Assembly: GCA_038184435.1 (NCBI GenBank)
Contig: CP116227.1
Coordinates: 868,001 to 932,000 of the forward strand
Direction of reading: 5' to 3'
Origin: Nocardioides alkalitolerans
Lineage (GTDB): Bacteria; Actinomycetota; Actinomycetes; Propionibacteriales; Nocardioidaceae
DNA: 64,000 nucleotides
Shown here: one piece after another, positions 17,416 through 26,072 of the stretch
Numbering within the stretch: the stretch's first letter is position 1
How the letters are laid out: each line of letters starts with the position of its first letter
Program-made: the position numbers and the translations under genes
Notes under the pieces: generated by a model
The model's input: the letters and a program-made list of their open reading frames with translations, nothing else
Told to the model about the DNA's origin: nothing
The model's database searches: none

Positions 17416-19593
17416 TCAGAGCACGGTCAGCGTCACCGTGGTGCCGCGGCGCACCTGCTCGCCGCTGCCCGGGCTGACGCCGGTGACGTAGCCGATCCGG
17501 GGTCCGTCGCTGCCGATGAGGCCCTGCTCGTCGACGACGAGGCCGAGGCCCTCGAGCTGCCCGCGGACGTCCTCGATGCGGCCGCCGACGAGCCCGTCGG
17601 GGATGGTGACGAGCTCGGGTCCCTTCGACACGACGAGCGTCACGGTGTCGCCCAGGTTGAGGGTGCCGCTCGTCGGGTCCTGGCTGATCACCGTGCCCGC
17701 GGGCACGGTGTCGGAGAACTCCTCCGTCACGCTGACCTGCAGCTCGTCGCCCTGGATCTCCGGGTCGCCGGTGGTGAGCGCGGCCTCGGCCTCCTCGCGG
17801 GAGCGGCCCGTGAAGTCCTCGACCGGGATGGGGCGGCGTCCGAGGCTGAGCACCACCGTCACGGTCTCGTCCGGCCGCACCACGGTGCCCTGGGCGGGAT
17901 CGGTCGCGATCACCGCGCCCTCGGGCACCTCCTCGTCGTACTGGGGCTCGGCCTCGGCGTACGCGAGGTTCGTGCTCTCCAGCGCCTCGCGGGCCTCGTC
18001 GGCGGTGCGACCGCGGAGCGAGGGCACGGCGTACCGCTCCGGTCCGCGGGAGACGGTGAGCGTGATCGTGCCGCCGCGGACGATCTCCTCGCCGCCCTCG
18101 GGGTCGGTCGCCATGACGAGGCCGGCGGCGACCGTCTCGGAGTACCCGGCCGGGCCCACCTCGACGTCGAAGCCGTCGGCCTCCGCCCGCTCGGTCGCCT
18201 CGGCCTGGGTGAGGTCGAGCAGGCGGGGTGCGGGCACGTAGCGCCACGACAGGAAGTAGAAGGCCAGGCCGCCGACGAGGGCGAGCACGATGACCACGGA
18301 CCCCAGCAGCCGGGCACGGCGACGCGAGGCGCGGCGCGCGGCGAGGGCGGCGTCCGCGTCGTCCGCGGCGTCGTCCTCGTCACCGGCGTCGTCCCCCTCC
18401 GGTCCCAGGAAGAGGCGGCTGGTCAGGTCGCTCGGCGGGGTCGCCGGCGGGGTCGCCGGCGGGGGGAGCGCACCCGGTGGGCGGCGGCGCACCGCGGTGG
18501 CACCGTCGTCGGGCACGGGGGAGGAGGCCTGGGCGAGCGCGGGGTACAGCTCGGCCTCGGCGAAGCCGTCGCCGCGCAGCGACGCCAGGTCGGCGGCGTC
18601 GAAGGGCTCCGGCGACGTGTCGGTGTCGTCGGGCGTGGTGGGCCGGGGGAGCAGGTCGGCGACGAGGTCGTCGTCGCGGGTGACGCCCTCGTTGAGCGCC
18701 TGCTGCACCCGGCGGACGTGGTGGAGCAGCACACCGGCGTCCGCGGGCCGCTGCGAGCGGTCGCGGGCGGTGGCCCGCGCGACGAGGGCGTCGACGTACC
18801 GCGGCAGCCCGGGCACCAGCCGGGACGGCGGGGGGACGTCGGCGTGCACGTGCTTGTAGGCGATCTGGATCGGCGTCTCGCCCTGGTGCGGCTTCTGCCC
18901 GGTCAACAGCTCGTGCAGCACCACGCCCAGGGCGTAGACGTCGGCACGGGCGTCCGCCGTGCCGTCCACGACCAGCTCGGGCGCCAGGTAGGACACCGTG
19001 CCGATGAGGACGCCGCCGGTGGTCGTGTGGTGGGAGTCCGCGTCGACCGCCCGGGCGAGGCCGAAGTCGGCGACCTTGACGCGTCCGTCGTCGGCGATGA
19101 GCACGTTCTCGGGCTTGACGTCGCGGTGCACGATCCCGGCACGGTGCGCGGCGGTGACGGCCGCGACGACGGGCTCCAGCAGCGCGAGCGCCCGGGCGGG
19201 GCTGAGCGGCGCGCGGTCGCGGATGACGTCGCGCAGCGTGCTGCCGGGCACGTACTCCATGACGAGGAACGTCAGGCCGGCGTCGCTGCCCTGGTCGTGG
19301 ACCGCCACCACGTTGGGGTGGGACAGGCGTGCCGCGGCGCGCGCCTCCCGCACGAAGCGCTGCGCGAAGCTCTCGTTGCCCGTGACGGGGTCGCCGAGCG
19401 AGGGGTGCATGACCTTGACGGCGACCGTGCGGTCGAGCCGGAGGTCGGTCGCGACGTACACGCTCGCCATGCCGCCCCGGGCCACCAGCTCGGCGATGCG
19501 GTACCGACCGTCGAGCACGCGCCCCGCGAGGTCCGGACCGACCCCTGCGGGGCCGCCGGGACCCCGGGAGGCGGGTGGCTCGTCGGGCAGCAC
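17416..19593 (-). CDS. PASTA-domain Ser/Thr protein kinase
   Basis: This 725-residue kinase has a cytoplasmic catalytic domain (about 30-290) with the ATP loop VARGGMASV, K60, HRDVKPEN (D158), DFG (D176) and GTVSYLAPE. An acidic linker precedes one membrane helix near residue 440. Four extracellular PASTA repeats (about 460-725) should bind peptidoglycan fragments or lipid II. The start is GTG 19593 with a minus-strand -10 box TATCCT at 19654-19649. Its place beside the DAHP synthase and an Rv2175c-like gene matches mycobacterial pknL, but PknL lacks PASTA repeats as I recall, so this protein is PknB-like in architecture. The proximity to the division cluster suggests a wall-sensing role. Confidence 0.9.
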   Translation of the reverse strand: MLPDEPPASRGPGGPAGVGPDLAGRVLDGRYRIAELVARGGMASVYVATDLRLDRTVAVKVMHPSLGDPVTGNESFAQRFVREARAAARLSHPNVVAVHDQGSDAGLTFLVMEYVPGSTLRDVIRDRAPLSPARALALLEPVVAAVTAAHRAGIVHRDVKPENVLIADDGRVKVADFGLARAVDADSHHTTTGGVLIGTVSYLAPELVVDGTADARADVYALGVVLHELLTGQKPHQGETPIQIAYKHVHADVPPPSRLVPGLPRYVDALVARATARDRSQRPADAGVLLHHVRRVQQALNEGVTRDDDLVADLLPRPTTPDDTDTSPEPFDAADLASLRGDGFAEAELYPALAQASSPVPDDGATAVRRRPPGALPPPATPPATPPSDLTSRLFLGPEGDDAGDEDDAADDADAALAARRASRRRARLLGSVVIVLALVGGLAFYFLSWRYVPAPRLLDLTQAEATERAEADGFDVEVGPAGYSETVAAGLVMATDPEGGEEIVRGGTITLTVSRGPERYAVPSLRGRTADEAREALESTNLAYAEAEPQYDEEVPEGAVIATDPAQGTVVRPDETVTVVLSLGRRPIPVEDFTGRSREEAEAALTTGDPEIQGDELQVSVTEEFSDTVPAGTVISQDPTSGTLNLGDTVTLVVSKGPELVTIPDGLVGGRIEDVRGQLEGLGLVVDEQGLIGSDGPRIGYVTGVSPGSGEQVRRGTTVTLTVL

Positions 19594-19648
19594 GATGGTC
19601 CTCGTCGTCGTCGTGGCCGACGCCGCGTCCGGCGGGGCACTGCAGGTC

Positions 19649-19729
19649 AGGATACGGAACGCCCCGCCCCCGACCGGTGCCGCCGCGGCCGACCGGCGTG
19701 TTCGTCGTGGCCGGGCGACCTGAGACGAT
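19649..19729. promoter_or_regulatory. Divergent promoters (kinase / Rv2175c-like)
   Basis: TATCCT on the minus strand (19654-19649) would give the kinase a leader of about 50 bases. On the plus strand the weaker GACGAT (19724-19729) is 7 bases from ATG 19737. Confidence 0.4.
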
Positions 19730-19736
19730 GGGCCGC

Positions 19737-20102
19737 ATGAGCGAGACGACGGGAGCGCCCGACCTCGGGGCGCTGGTGGGTGACTGGATCGACTGGGCCG
19801 AGACCGCGCGCCGGCTGGGCGTGAGCGTGTCCCGCGTGCGCACGCTCATCCGCGAGAACCAGCTGCCGGCGGCCGTGCCGTCACCCGGGGCCGGGCAGCA
19901 GGTGCCGGCGCTGTTCGTCCAGGACGGGGAGCTCCTCAAGGGGCTCGCCGGCCTGACGGTGATGATGACCGACCACGGGTTCGACCACCGCGAGATCATC
20001 GAGTGGCTCTACACCGACGCCGAGCTGCCGGGTCGTCCCGTCGACGCGCTCGTGGAGAACCGCGGCGCCGAGGTCAAGCGGCGCGCCCAGGCCCTGAACT
20101 GA
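19737..20102 (+). CDS. Rv2175c-like DNA-binding protein
   Basis: This 121-residue protein has an N-terminal winged helix-turn-helix (WIDWAETARRLGVSVSRVRTLIRENQL) and a C-terminal helical part, as in Rv2175c of M. tuberculosis. In that organism Rv2175c is a DNA-binding substrate of the adjacent kinase PknL. Here the gene is divergent from a PASTA kinase, so the kinase-substrate pair appears conserved. ATG 19737 is used; an in-frame ATG at 19728 would add three residues. It ends 3 bases before the convergent prenyl synthase stop, leaving no room for a separate terminator. Confidence 0.8.
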   Translation: MSETTGAPDLGALVGDWIDWAETARRLGVSVSRVRTLIRENQLPAAVPSPGAGQQVPALFVQDGELLKGLAGLTVMMTDHGFDHREIIEWLYTDAELPGRPVDALVENRGAEVKRRAQALN

Positions 20103-20105
20103 CGC

Positions 20106-21188
20106 TCACGACGTACGGCGCGTGGCCGCCACCGCGAGCGCCTCGAGCGCCGCGGTGGCGGCGGCCGGGAAGCGGGCGGCGGCGAGGGCCTCGAGCGCGG
20201 TGGTCGTCAGCCCCGCGATGAGGTCCTCGACGGCCGCCTCGGCACCGCTGGTGCGGAACAGCCCCCGCAGGCGGTCCACCTCGGCGGCGTCGAGCGGCGT
20301 GCCGAGCGCGGCATCGAGGGCGGCCGCCTCGTCGGGCGGCAGGGCGTCGAGGGCCAGCGCGACGAGCACGGTCCGCTTGCCCTCCACGAGGTCGTCGCCG
20401 GCGGGCTTGCCCGTGGTCGCGGGCTCGCCGAAGACCCCGAGCTGGTCGTCGCGCAGCTGGAAGGCCTCGCCGAGCGGCAGGCCGAAGTCGGTCAGCGCCT
20501 GCAGCTGGGCGGCGTCGCCGCCGGCCAGGGCAGCGCCGACGTGGAGCGGTCGCTCGACGGAGTACTTCGCCGACTTGTAGCGCAGCACCCGCATCGCCTC
20601 CGCGACGTCGGCCCGGCCGCGCGCCTGCACCGACACGTCGAGGAACTGGCCGCTCACGACCTCGCTGCGGCAGAGGTCGAACACCTCGAGGGCGGGCGCC
20701 ACGGACGCCAACGGCAGCCCGCACCGCCGCAGGAGCTCGTCGGCCCAGCTGAGCAGCAGGTCGCCGAGCAGGATGGCGGCGGCCGCGCCGTACTGCTCCG
20801 CCCCTCCGGTCCACCCTGCCTCCCGGTGCCGCACCTCGAACGCGCGGTGGGTCGCGGGCCGGCCGCGGCGGGTGTCGGAGGCGTCCATGAGGTCGTCGTG
20901 CACGAGCGCGCTCGCCTGCAGCACCTCGAGCGCCGCAGCGGCCCGCACGACCGCGCGGACCTCCTCCGGCGTGGGGTCGGGGCGCACCGCCAGGTAGCCC
21001 CAGAAGCAGAACCGCCCGCGCAGCCGCTTGCCACCGCTGACGGTGACCCTGGCCTCCGCGAGCAGCGCGGCCGCGTCGGGGCCCAGGGGGGCGAGGCGCT
21101 CGGCCTGCTCGTCGAGGAACTCCTCGAGCGCGTCGGCGATCGCCCCCGCGAGGTCGAACCGGGCGACGTCGAGGGTCTCGGGAAGCAC
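20106..21188 (-). CDS. Polyprenyl (geranylgeranyl-type) diphosphate synthase
   Basis: This 360-residue trans-prenyltransferase elongates allylic diphosphates with isopentenyl diphosphate. It has the first aspartate-rich motif DDLMD near residue 98, GGKRLRGRF before it, and the second region FQLRDDQLGVFG, where the usual final Asp of DDxxD is Gly. That DDxxG form occurs in several actinobacterial IdsA-type enzymes. Product length cannot be read from sequence; the family supports menaquinone, carotenoid or wall-lipid precursors. Start GTG 21188 is 6 bases after a TAGGGT -10 box, a leaderless layout. It is divergent from metF. Confidence 0.85.
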   Translation of the reverse strand: MLPETLDVARFDLAGAIADALEEFLDEQAERLAPLGPDAAALLAEARVTVSGGKRLRGRFCFWGYLAVRPDPTPEEVRAVVRAAAALEVLQASALVHDDLMDASDTRRGRPATHRAFEVRHREAGWTGGAEQYGAAAAILLGDLLLSWADELLRRCGLPLASVAPALEVFDLCRSEVVSGQFLDVSVQARGRADVAEAMRVLRYKSAKYSVERPLHVGAALAGGDAAQLQALTDFGLPLGEAFQLRDDQLGVFGEPATTGKPAGDDLVEGKRTVLVALALDALPPDEAAALDAALGTPLDAAEVDRLRGLFRTSGAEAAVEDLIAGLTTTALEALAAARFPAAATAALEALAVAATRRTS

Positions 21189-21194
21189 GCCTCG

Positions 21195-21268
21195 ACCCTA
21201 GGTCATGGGCGGCGAGGCCTACCGGCTGGTGGACGCCTCCGGTCCCGACGTGCGGCGCGACCTAGGAT
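21195..21268. promoter_or_regulatory. Divergent leaderless promoters (prenyl synthase / metF)
   Basis: TAGGGT on the minus strand (21200-21195) is 6 bases from GTG 21188. TAGGAT on the plus strand (21263-21268) is 8 bases from GTG 21277. Neither gene has a ribosome site. Confidence 0.55.
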
Positions 21269-21276
21269 CGGTGATC

Positions 21277-22230
21277 GTGAGCGACGACCTGCCCGGCGAC
21301 CGGACGCCCGGCGCCAGCCAGCCCAGCGAGCCCGGTCGGCCCAGCATCGGTGAGCTGCTGCGCCGCGGCGACCGCTCCTTCTCCTTCGAGTTCTTCCCGC
21401 CCAAGGACGCCGCCGGCGAGGAGCAGCTGTGGACGGCGCTGCACGAGCTGCAGCCCTACCAGCCGACGTTCGTCTCGGTCACGTACGGCGCGGGTGGCTC
21501 CACCCGCGACCGCACGATCGGCATGACGGGTCGGATCGCCCGCGAGACGACGCTGCGCGCCATGGGCCACCTCACGTGCGTCGGCCACACGCGGGAGGAG
21601 CTGGTCGAGGTGCTCCGGGCGTACGCCGCGGCCGGTGTCCACGACGTGCTGGCGCTGCGGGGCGACCCGGCGGAGGGCCCCTCGGCGCCCTGGACGCCCA
21701 CGGAGGGCGGGCTGCACCACGCGGTGGAGCTCGTCGAGCTCGCCCGGTCGCTGGACGGCCGGCTCGGCACGCCGGGGCGGTTCGGCATCGGCGTGGCCGC
21801 GTTCCCCGAGCGGCACCCGGGCTCGGAGAGCGTGGAGCACGACGCCCGCGTGCTGGCCGCGAAGGCTGCCGCGGGTGCGGACTTCGCCGTCAGCCAGCTG
21901 TTCTTCCGGCCGGACGACTACTTCGCGCTCGTCGAGCGCACGCGGGCCGCGGGCGCCGACATCCCGATCCTCCCGGGCATCATGCCGATCACCAACCTGG
22001 CGTCGGTGCGGCGGATGGCGGAGCTGTCGGGCTGCGAGGTGCCGGCCGAGGTGATGGCCCGCTTCGACGGCGTCACGGAGCCCGCCGAGGTGCGCCGCAT
22101 CGGCGTCGAGCTGGCCACCGAGCTGTGCGACGCGCTGCTCGCGGGCGGCGCGCCGGGGCTGCACTTCTACACGCTGAACCGCTCGCGGGCGACGCGCGAC
22201 ATCTTCGCGGCGCTGCGCATCGCGGCCTGA
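21277..22230 (+). CDS. metF: Methylenetetrahydrofolate reductase
   Basis: This 317-residue flavoprotein reduces 5,10-methylene-THF to 5-methyl-THF for methionine synthesis. The family motifs are present: FSFEFFPPKD at the start, VSVTYGAGGSTRDRT, HLTCVGHTREE, LALRGDP, FGIGVAAFPERHP, FAVSQLFF, PILPGIMPI and GLHFYTLNRS. GTG 21277 is selected for its leaderless -10 spacing; GTG 21271 and an ATG at 21205 are alternatives. It is divergent from a prenyl synthase and converges on the CrtI-like gene. Confidence 0.93.
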   Translation: MSDDLPGDRTPGASQPSEPGRPSIGELLRRGDRSFSFEFFPPKDAAGEEQLWTALHELQPYQPTFVSVTYGAGGSTRDRTIGMTGRIARETTLRAMGHLTCVGHTREELVEVLRAYAAAGVHDVLALRGDPAEGPSAPWTPTEGGLHHAVELVELARSLDGRLGTPGRFGIGVAAFPERHPGSESVEHDARVLAAKAAAGADFAVSQLFFRPDDYFALVERTRAAGADIPILPGIMPITNLASVRRMAELSGCEVPAEVMARFDGVTEPAEVRRIGVELATELCDALLAGGAPGLHFYTLNRSRATRDIFAALRIAA

Positions 22231-22261
22231 CGGGGCGCGCTCGACGGGCTCGTCGCGGGTC

Positions 22262-23599
22262 CTATCCGCGGGAGCGCTCGGCCGGGCCGACGGCCTGGGC
22301 GACGAGGGCGGCCGACAGCCCGACGAACGGGAGACCGGCGCCCGGAGCGGCGTGCGCCCCCGCGGCGTACACCCCCGGGACGGGCGTGGTCGGACCGATG
22401 CGCGCGGTCACGGTGCCGCGACCCTGCCACTGCACGCCCCACGGCGTGCCGCCCCACGTCTCCACCTGCTCGCGCGGAGTGCGGTCGACGCGGCGGACGA
22501 TCCGGCGGCGCAGGTCCAGGTCGCCGCCCAGGCGCGCCAGGGCCTCGACCACGTCCTCGTGGAGCCGGCCACGGCCGCGCACGGTCCAGGCGCGGGCGCC
22601 GTCGGGGGCGGTGCCGCCGGTCGTGATCGAGAAGGCCACGTCCTTGCCGTGCACCACGGTCTCCTCGGGGAGGTCCGGGAGACCGTCGGCCTCGAGCCCC
22701 AGGTGGGCGACCGGTGCCGGCAGTGCGGGCAGGGTGCGGGCGACGTGGGGAGCGAGGGTCGGGAGGCGGCGCGGGTCGATCGCGCAGACGACCATGTCGG
22801 CGTCGATCGTCCCGGCGGCGGTGCGCACGCCGGCGACGCGACCGGCGCGCACCTCCAGGTCGAGGACGCGGGTGTCGCGGACGACGTCGACCCGTCGGGT
22901 GGCGAGCCGCCGCTCGAGGGCGTCGGCGAGGGCCGCCATCCCGCCGTCGGCGGGCGCGACGGTCCAGACCCCGAAGCGCTGCTCGAGGTAGGCCGTCACC
23001 CCCACCCACGCCGGCACCTGGCGGGGGTCGTGACCCTCGGCCACGGCGGCCCAGGTCGCCACCTGCCGCAGCCGGCGGTCGCGGAACGAGCGGCGGGTCC
23101 GGCGGGCGAGCGACTCGCGGGGGAACAGCACGGCGCGGGTGGCGCGATCGGCGAGGGCGGGCAGCCAGGGGCGCTCGAGGTGCTCGCGCCGGAGCACCTC
23201 CCAGGTCTCCGCGTACGCCGCGACGTGGGCCAGCCAGTGGGCGCCGAGCCCGGGGGACAGGTCGTCGACCGCGGCCTGCTGGGCCTCGCGCGAGCTGCCG
23301 GGGAGCCGCAGCGACGAGCCGTCGGCGAAGCGGTGCTCCCGCACCAGGTCACGGTGCTCCAGCGTCAGCTCCCGCTCCAGGGGCCGCCCGGTCTTGCGGA
23401 ACAGGTCGCGCACGACCGCCGGCAGCAGGGTGCTGCTCGGGCCGGCGTCCCAGGCGAAGTCGTCCCGCCTGACGCGCTCGAGAGCGCCGCCGAGCCGTGC
23501 GCCGGCCTCGACGAGGGTGACCGCGTGGCCCTGCTTGGCGAGCCGCGCGGCGCTCGCCAGCCCCCCGTAGCCACCGCCGACGACCACGACCTCCGCCAT
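22262..23599 (-). CDS. CrtI/phytoene-desaturase-like FAD oxidoreductase
   Basis: This 445-residue protein begins with a dinucleotide-binding fold VVVGGGYGGLASAARLA, a second FAD contact VEAGARLGG, and DAGPSSTLLP typical of the phytoene desaturase group. The C-terminus has VYAAGAHAAPGAGLPFVGLSA, the closing FAD motif. It could desaturate or isomerise an isoprenoid, which would fit with the nearby prenyl synthase, but no other carotenoid gene is in the window. ATG 23599 is chosen because the Rossmann motif starts at residue 4. A minus-strand -10 candidate (TACGAT, 23655-23650) lies about 50 bases upstream. Confidence 0.8.
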   Translation of the reverse strand: MAEVVVVGGGYGGLASAARLAKQGHAVTLVEAGARLGGALERVRRDDFAWDAGPSSTLLPAVVRDLFRKTGRPLERELTLEHRDLVREHRFADGSSLRLPGSSREAQQAAVDDLSPGLGAHWLAHVAAYAETWEVLRREHLERPWLPALADRATRAVLFPRESLARRTRRSFRDRRLRQVATWAAVAEGHDPRQVPAWVGVTAYLEQRFGVWTVAPADGGMAALADALERRLATRRVDVVRDTRVLDLEVRAGRVAGVRTAAGTIDADMVVCAIDPRRLPTLAPHVARTLPALPAPVAHLGLEADGLPDLPEETVVHGKDVAFSITTGGTAPDGARAWTVRGRGRLHEDVVEALARLGGDLDLRRRIVRRVDRTPREQVETWGGTPWGVQWQGRGTVTARIGPTTPVPGVYAAGAHAAPGAGLPFVGLSAALVAQAVGPAERSRG

Positions 23600-23722
23600 C
23601 AGCGGGCTCCGGCGGGTGGAGCGGACGAGGCGGGGCTGGGCACGCGCGTCATCGTAGAGGGGCCGATCCGGGGTGTGGCGGGGCCCACCGTCGCCGACCC
23701 CGGGAGTGGGTCGACTTCTCGG

Positions 23723-23742
23723 TAGCATCGACGTTTACGTCG
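23723..23742 (+). promoter_or_regulatory. -10 box with adjoining hairpin
   Basis: TAGCAT (23723-23728) is followed at once by the inverted repeat CGACGTTTACGTCG (23729-23742), which covers the expected start of transcription. It may be an operator for the downstream membrane-protein gene. Confidence 0.4.
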
Positions 23743-23806
23743 GGTAACGAAATGGAAAGCACCAGGGGCGCCGCAGGGGCGGTGTGCGCGGAGGACGGGG
23801 AGAACG

Positions 23807-24358
23807 GTGACGAGCATGGCGATCGATGGGGGAGCGTCGGCGACCGAGGAGCGGGCCACCACGGCCGCGCCGGTGCCGCCGATGGTGGGTCTCGCGCTGC
23901 GGGCCGCACTGGCGCAGATGCTCGTCATGACGGTCGCGACCGTGGTCACCTACTTCCTCCAGGACACGCTGCGCGACGCCTCCATCACGGCCCACGCCGC
24001 CGCGACGGGCCAGACGATCGCCGCGGTGCGGGAGTCCTCGTTCGCGCCGTTCGGGTTCTTCCGCGTGGCGCTGACGATGCTCGCGACCTACGTCCCCCTC
24101 GCCCTGGTGCTCGTCGCGATGGTGCGCGTCGGCGCCCGGTGGGCGCTCTACACCCTCACGGCGCTCGTGGGCATGAGCGCCGTCGTGCAGCTGGTGCTGG
24201 GCACCACGCCGGGCACGCCGGTGCTGCTCATGCTCCTCGCGGCGGTCTCCGTGGCCCTCCACGGGCTCACCCTCCTGCTCCTGTGGCACCCGGCCAACCG
24301 GCGCTACTTCCAGAACGCCCACAGCGGTCACTGGGCGCGCGTCATCGACGAGGACTGA
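23807..24358 (+). CDS. Four-helix membrane protein of unknown function
   Basis: The 183-residue protein has a short charged N-terminus and about four membrane helices, including LRAALAQMLVMTVATVVTYFL and VALTMLATYVPLALVLVAM. No family motif is recognised. GTG 23807 follows GGGGAGAAC; an in-frame ATG at 23816 is an alternative. The gene has its own likely promoter at 23723 and is followed, 86 bases later, by a HEPN-domain gene with a separate promoter. Confidence 0.7.
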   Translation: MTSMAIDGGASATEERATTAAPVPPMVGLALRAALAQMLVMTVATVVTYFLQDTLRDASITAHAAATGQTIAAVRESSFAPFGFFRVALTMLATYVPLALVLVAMVRVGARWALYTLTALVGMSAVVQLVLGTTPGTPVLLMLLAAVSVALHGLTLLLLWHPANRRYFQNAHSGHWARVIDED

Positions 24359-24401
24359 CCGCCGGCGCGCTCGACGCGCCAGGACTGTCAGTGGGTCTCC
24401 C

Positions 24402-24407
24402 TAGTGT
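24402..24407 (+). promoter_or_regulatory. Possible -10 box (HEPN gene)
   Basis: TAGTGT lies 37 bases before ATG 24445, giving a short leader that carries GAGGAG. Confidence 0.35.
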
Positions 24408-24444
24408 CCGTGGGGACAGCACGTCCCCCACCGAGGAGACCTCG

Positions 24445-24942
24445 ATGACGCAGCACGGCGACCCGCGACGCAGCGCGGTTCCCGGCGCCCGCCCCGACGG
24501 GCTGGTCCTGCCGGCGGCCACCCACGCCTACCTGACGCGGTCGGCGACCTCGCTCCGCGAGGCGTTGCTCGCGCCCGACGCGACGACGCGCTACGCGTGT
24601 GCCCACGTCGCCGCCCTGCGTGCCGCCGCAGCGCTGCTGGCGGCGCGGACGGTCCCCGCGCCCGGCGCCCGCCGGCGGTCGCGCAACGCGTGGGTCCTGC
24701 TGCGCGAGGCGGTGCCGGAGCTGTCCGACTGGGCGGCCTTCTTCGCGTCGGGCGCCGGCACCTACGCGGCTGCGCAGGCCGGTTCCACGCGCGCGACGAC
24801 GCAGGACGAGGCCGACGAGCTGGTCGGCGAGGCCGACCGGTTCCTCGCGGTCGTCGAGGCCGAGCTCGGTCTGATCCCGCACTCGTGGTCGGAGATCGTC
24901 GAGGGCGTCTCCACCCCCGAGGGCGGCACGGGCGTCGCCTGA
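24445..24942 (+). CDS. SAV_6107-family HEPN-domain protein
   Basis: This 165-residue helical protein resembles the SAV_6107 HEPN family of actinobacteria, which is found in the same stretch between metF/prenyl synthase and dinB. The helices YLTRSATSLREALLAPDATTRYACAHVAALRAAAALL and the later SWSEIVEG region fit the small four-helix HEPN fold. The RNase motif RxxxxH of active HEPN nucleases is not evident, so it may be non-catalytic. No MNT nucleotidyltransferase partner is adjacent. ATG 24445 is well supported by GAGGAG 7 bases upstream. Confidence 0.65.
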   Translation: MTQHGDPRRSAVPGARPDGLVLPAATHAYLTRSATSLREALLAPDATTRYACAHVAALRAAAALLAARTVPAPGARRRSRNAWVLLREAVPELSDWAAFFASGAGTYAAAQAGSTRATTQDEADELVGEADRFLAVVEAELGLIPHSWSEIVEGVSTPEGGTGVA

Positions 24943-25016
24943 CCTTCCCCGGATCGTCGCGAGGCCGTCGCCGAAACGTGTCGTTCCACGGCCGACCGGC
25001 CGACGCTCGCACGGCC

Positions 25017-25078
25017 TAGGGTGCCGGGTGGACTCCGGGGTCCGCCCGGGGTCGCCTCAACGGAGCCGTCACGGCTCC
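25017..25078 (+). promoter_or_regulatory. -10 box and leader hairpin of the secreted nuclease
   Basis: TAGGGT (25017-25022) is followed by an 80-base region before ATG 25103. It contains a 7-bp hairpin (25062-25068 with 25072-25078). An in-frame GTG at 25028 exists but would bury the signal peptide behind 25 residues, so it was not used as the start. Confidence 0.4.
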
Positions 25079-25102
25079 CCGACCATTCGGAGCTCTGGAT
25101 CC

Positions 25103-25993
25103 ATGCAGCACGTTCTCGGGAAGCGTCGTCGTCCGACGACGCTCGTGCTCTCCCTTTCCCTCGCCCTCGGGCTCGGCGCGACACAGGCGGCGCCGTCGGC
25201 GACCGCCGACACGCCGCCGACGTCCGCGGGCGCCACCGCCGTCAGCGGCTCGACCTCTGTCAGTGGCTCGACCGCCGTCAGCGGCTCGACGAGCGCCGGC
25301 GCACCCGCCGGCTACTACGACGACGCCGCCGGGCTCAGCGGTCCGGCCCTCGAGTCGGCCCTGCACGACATCATCTCGACCGACGTCGACGCGCTCTCCT
25401 ACGCGCAGGTCTGGAACGCGCTCAAGGTCACGGACGAGGACCCGTCCGACTCCTCGCGCGTGCTCACGCTCTACAGCGGGCTGTCGCTGCCGAAGAGCGA
25501 CAACGGCGGCGGCGTCGACCAGTGGAACCGGGAGCACGTCTGGGCGAAGTCCCACGGCGACTTCGGCACGGCGACCGGCCCCGGCACCGACCTGCACCAC
25601 CTGCGCCCGGAGGACGTCACGGTCAACTCCGACCGCGGCAACCTCGACTTCGACGAGGGCGGCACGGAGAACGACGAGGCGCCGGGCAACTACGCCGACG
25701 GCGACTCGTGGGAGCCGCGCGACGAGGTCAAGGGCGACGTGGCGCGCATGATCTTCTACATGTCGGTGCGCTACGAGGGTGGCGACGGCTTCGCCGACCT
25801 CGAGGTGAACGACCGGGTCGGCAACGGTTCGGCGCCGAACATGGGTCGGGTCTCGGTGCTGCTGCAGTGGAACGCCGAGGACCCGCCGGACGCGTTCGAG
25901 GAGAGGCGCAACGACCTCATCCAGTCCCAGTTCCAGGGCAACCGCAACCCGTTCATCGACAACCCGGCCTGGGCCGACGAGATCTGGGGCTGA
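25103..25993 (+). CDS. Secreted endonuclease I family nuclease
   Basis: The 296-residue protein has a twin-basic signal peptide (KRRRPTTLVLSLSLALGLGATQA) and a Ser/Gly/Thr linker with three VSGST repeats. The nuclease domain follows, with WNREHVWAKSHGDFG, TDLHHLRPEDVTVNS and RGNLDF, the beta-beta-alpha metal site of EndA/Vvn-like enzymes. The His in WNREHVW is the likely general base. It should cut DNA and perhaps RNA outside the cell for nutrition or defence. The typical disulfide cysteines of Vibrio Vvn are absent. It is a stand-alone gene. Confidence 0.85.
   Translation: MQHVLGKRRRPTTLVLSLSLALGLGATQAAPSATADTPPTSAGATAVSGSTSVSGSTAVSGSTSAGAPAGYYDDAAGLSGPALESALHDIISTDVDALSYAQVWNALKVTDEDPSDSSRVLTLYSGLSLPKSDNGGGVDQWNREHVWAKSHGDFGTATGPGTDLHHLRPEDVTVNSDRGNLDFDEGGTENDEAPGNYADGDSWEPRDEVKGDVARMIFYMSVRYEGGDGFADLEVNDRVGNGSAPNMGRVSVLLQWNAEDPPDAFEERRNDLIQSQFQGNRNPFIDNPAWADEIWG
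25238..25291 (+). repeat. Three tandem 18-bp repeats in the nuclease linker
   Basis: Units at 25238-25255, 25256-25273 and 25274-25291 encode A/S-V-S-G-S-T. They lie in the disordered linker after the signal peptide and could vary in copy number. Confidence 0.8.
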
Positions 25994-26072
25994 CCGCCCG
26001 TCGCCGCCCGTCGCCGCCCGTCGTCCCCAGCCGCGGCCGGCGCGGTGGCGCGCGGACCGGGGCGTGACGTAA

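Noticed and set aside
25028..25102. GTG 25028 as the start of the secreted nuclease
   Set aside because: It would put 25 residues before the signal peptide. ATG 25103 gives a normal signal peptide.
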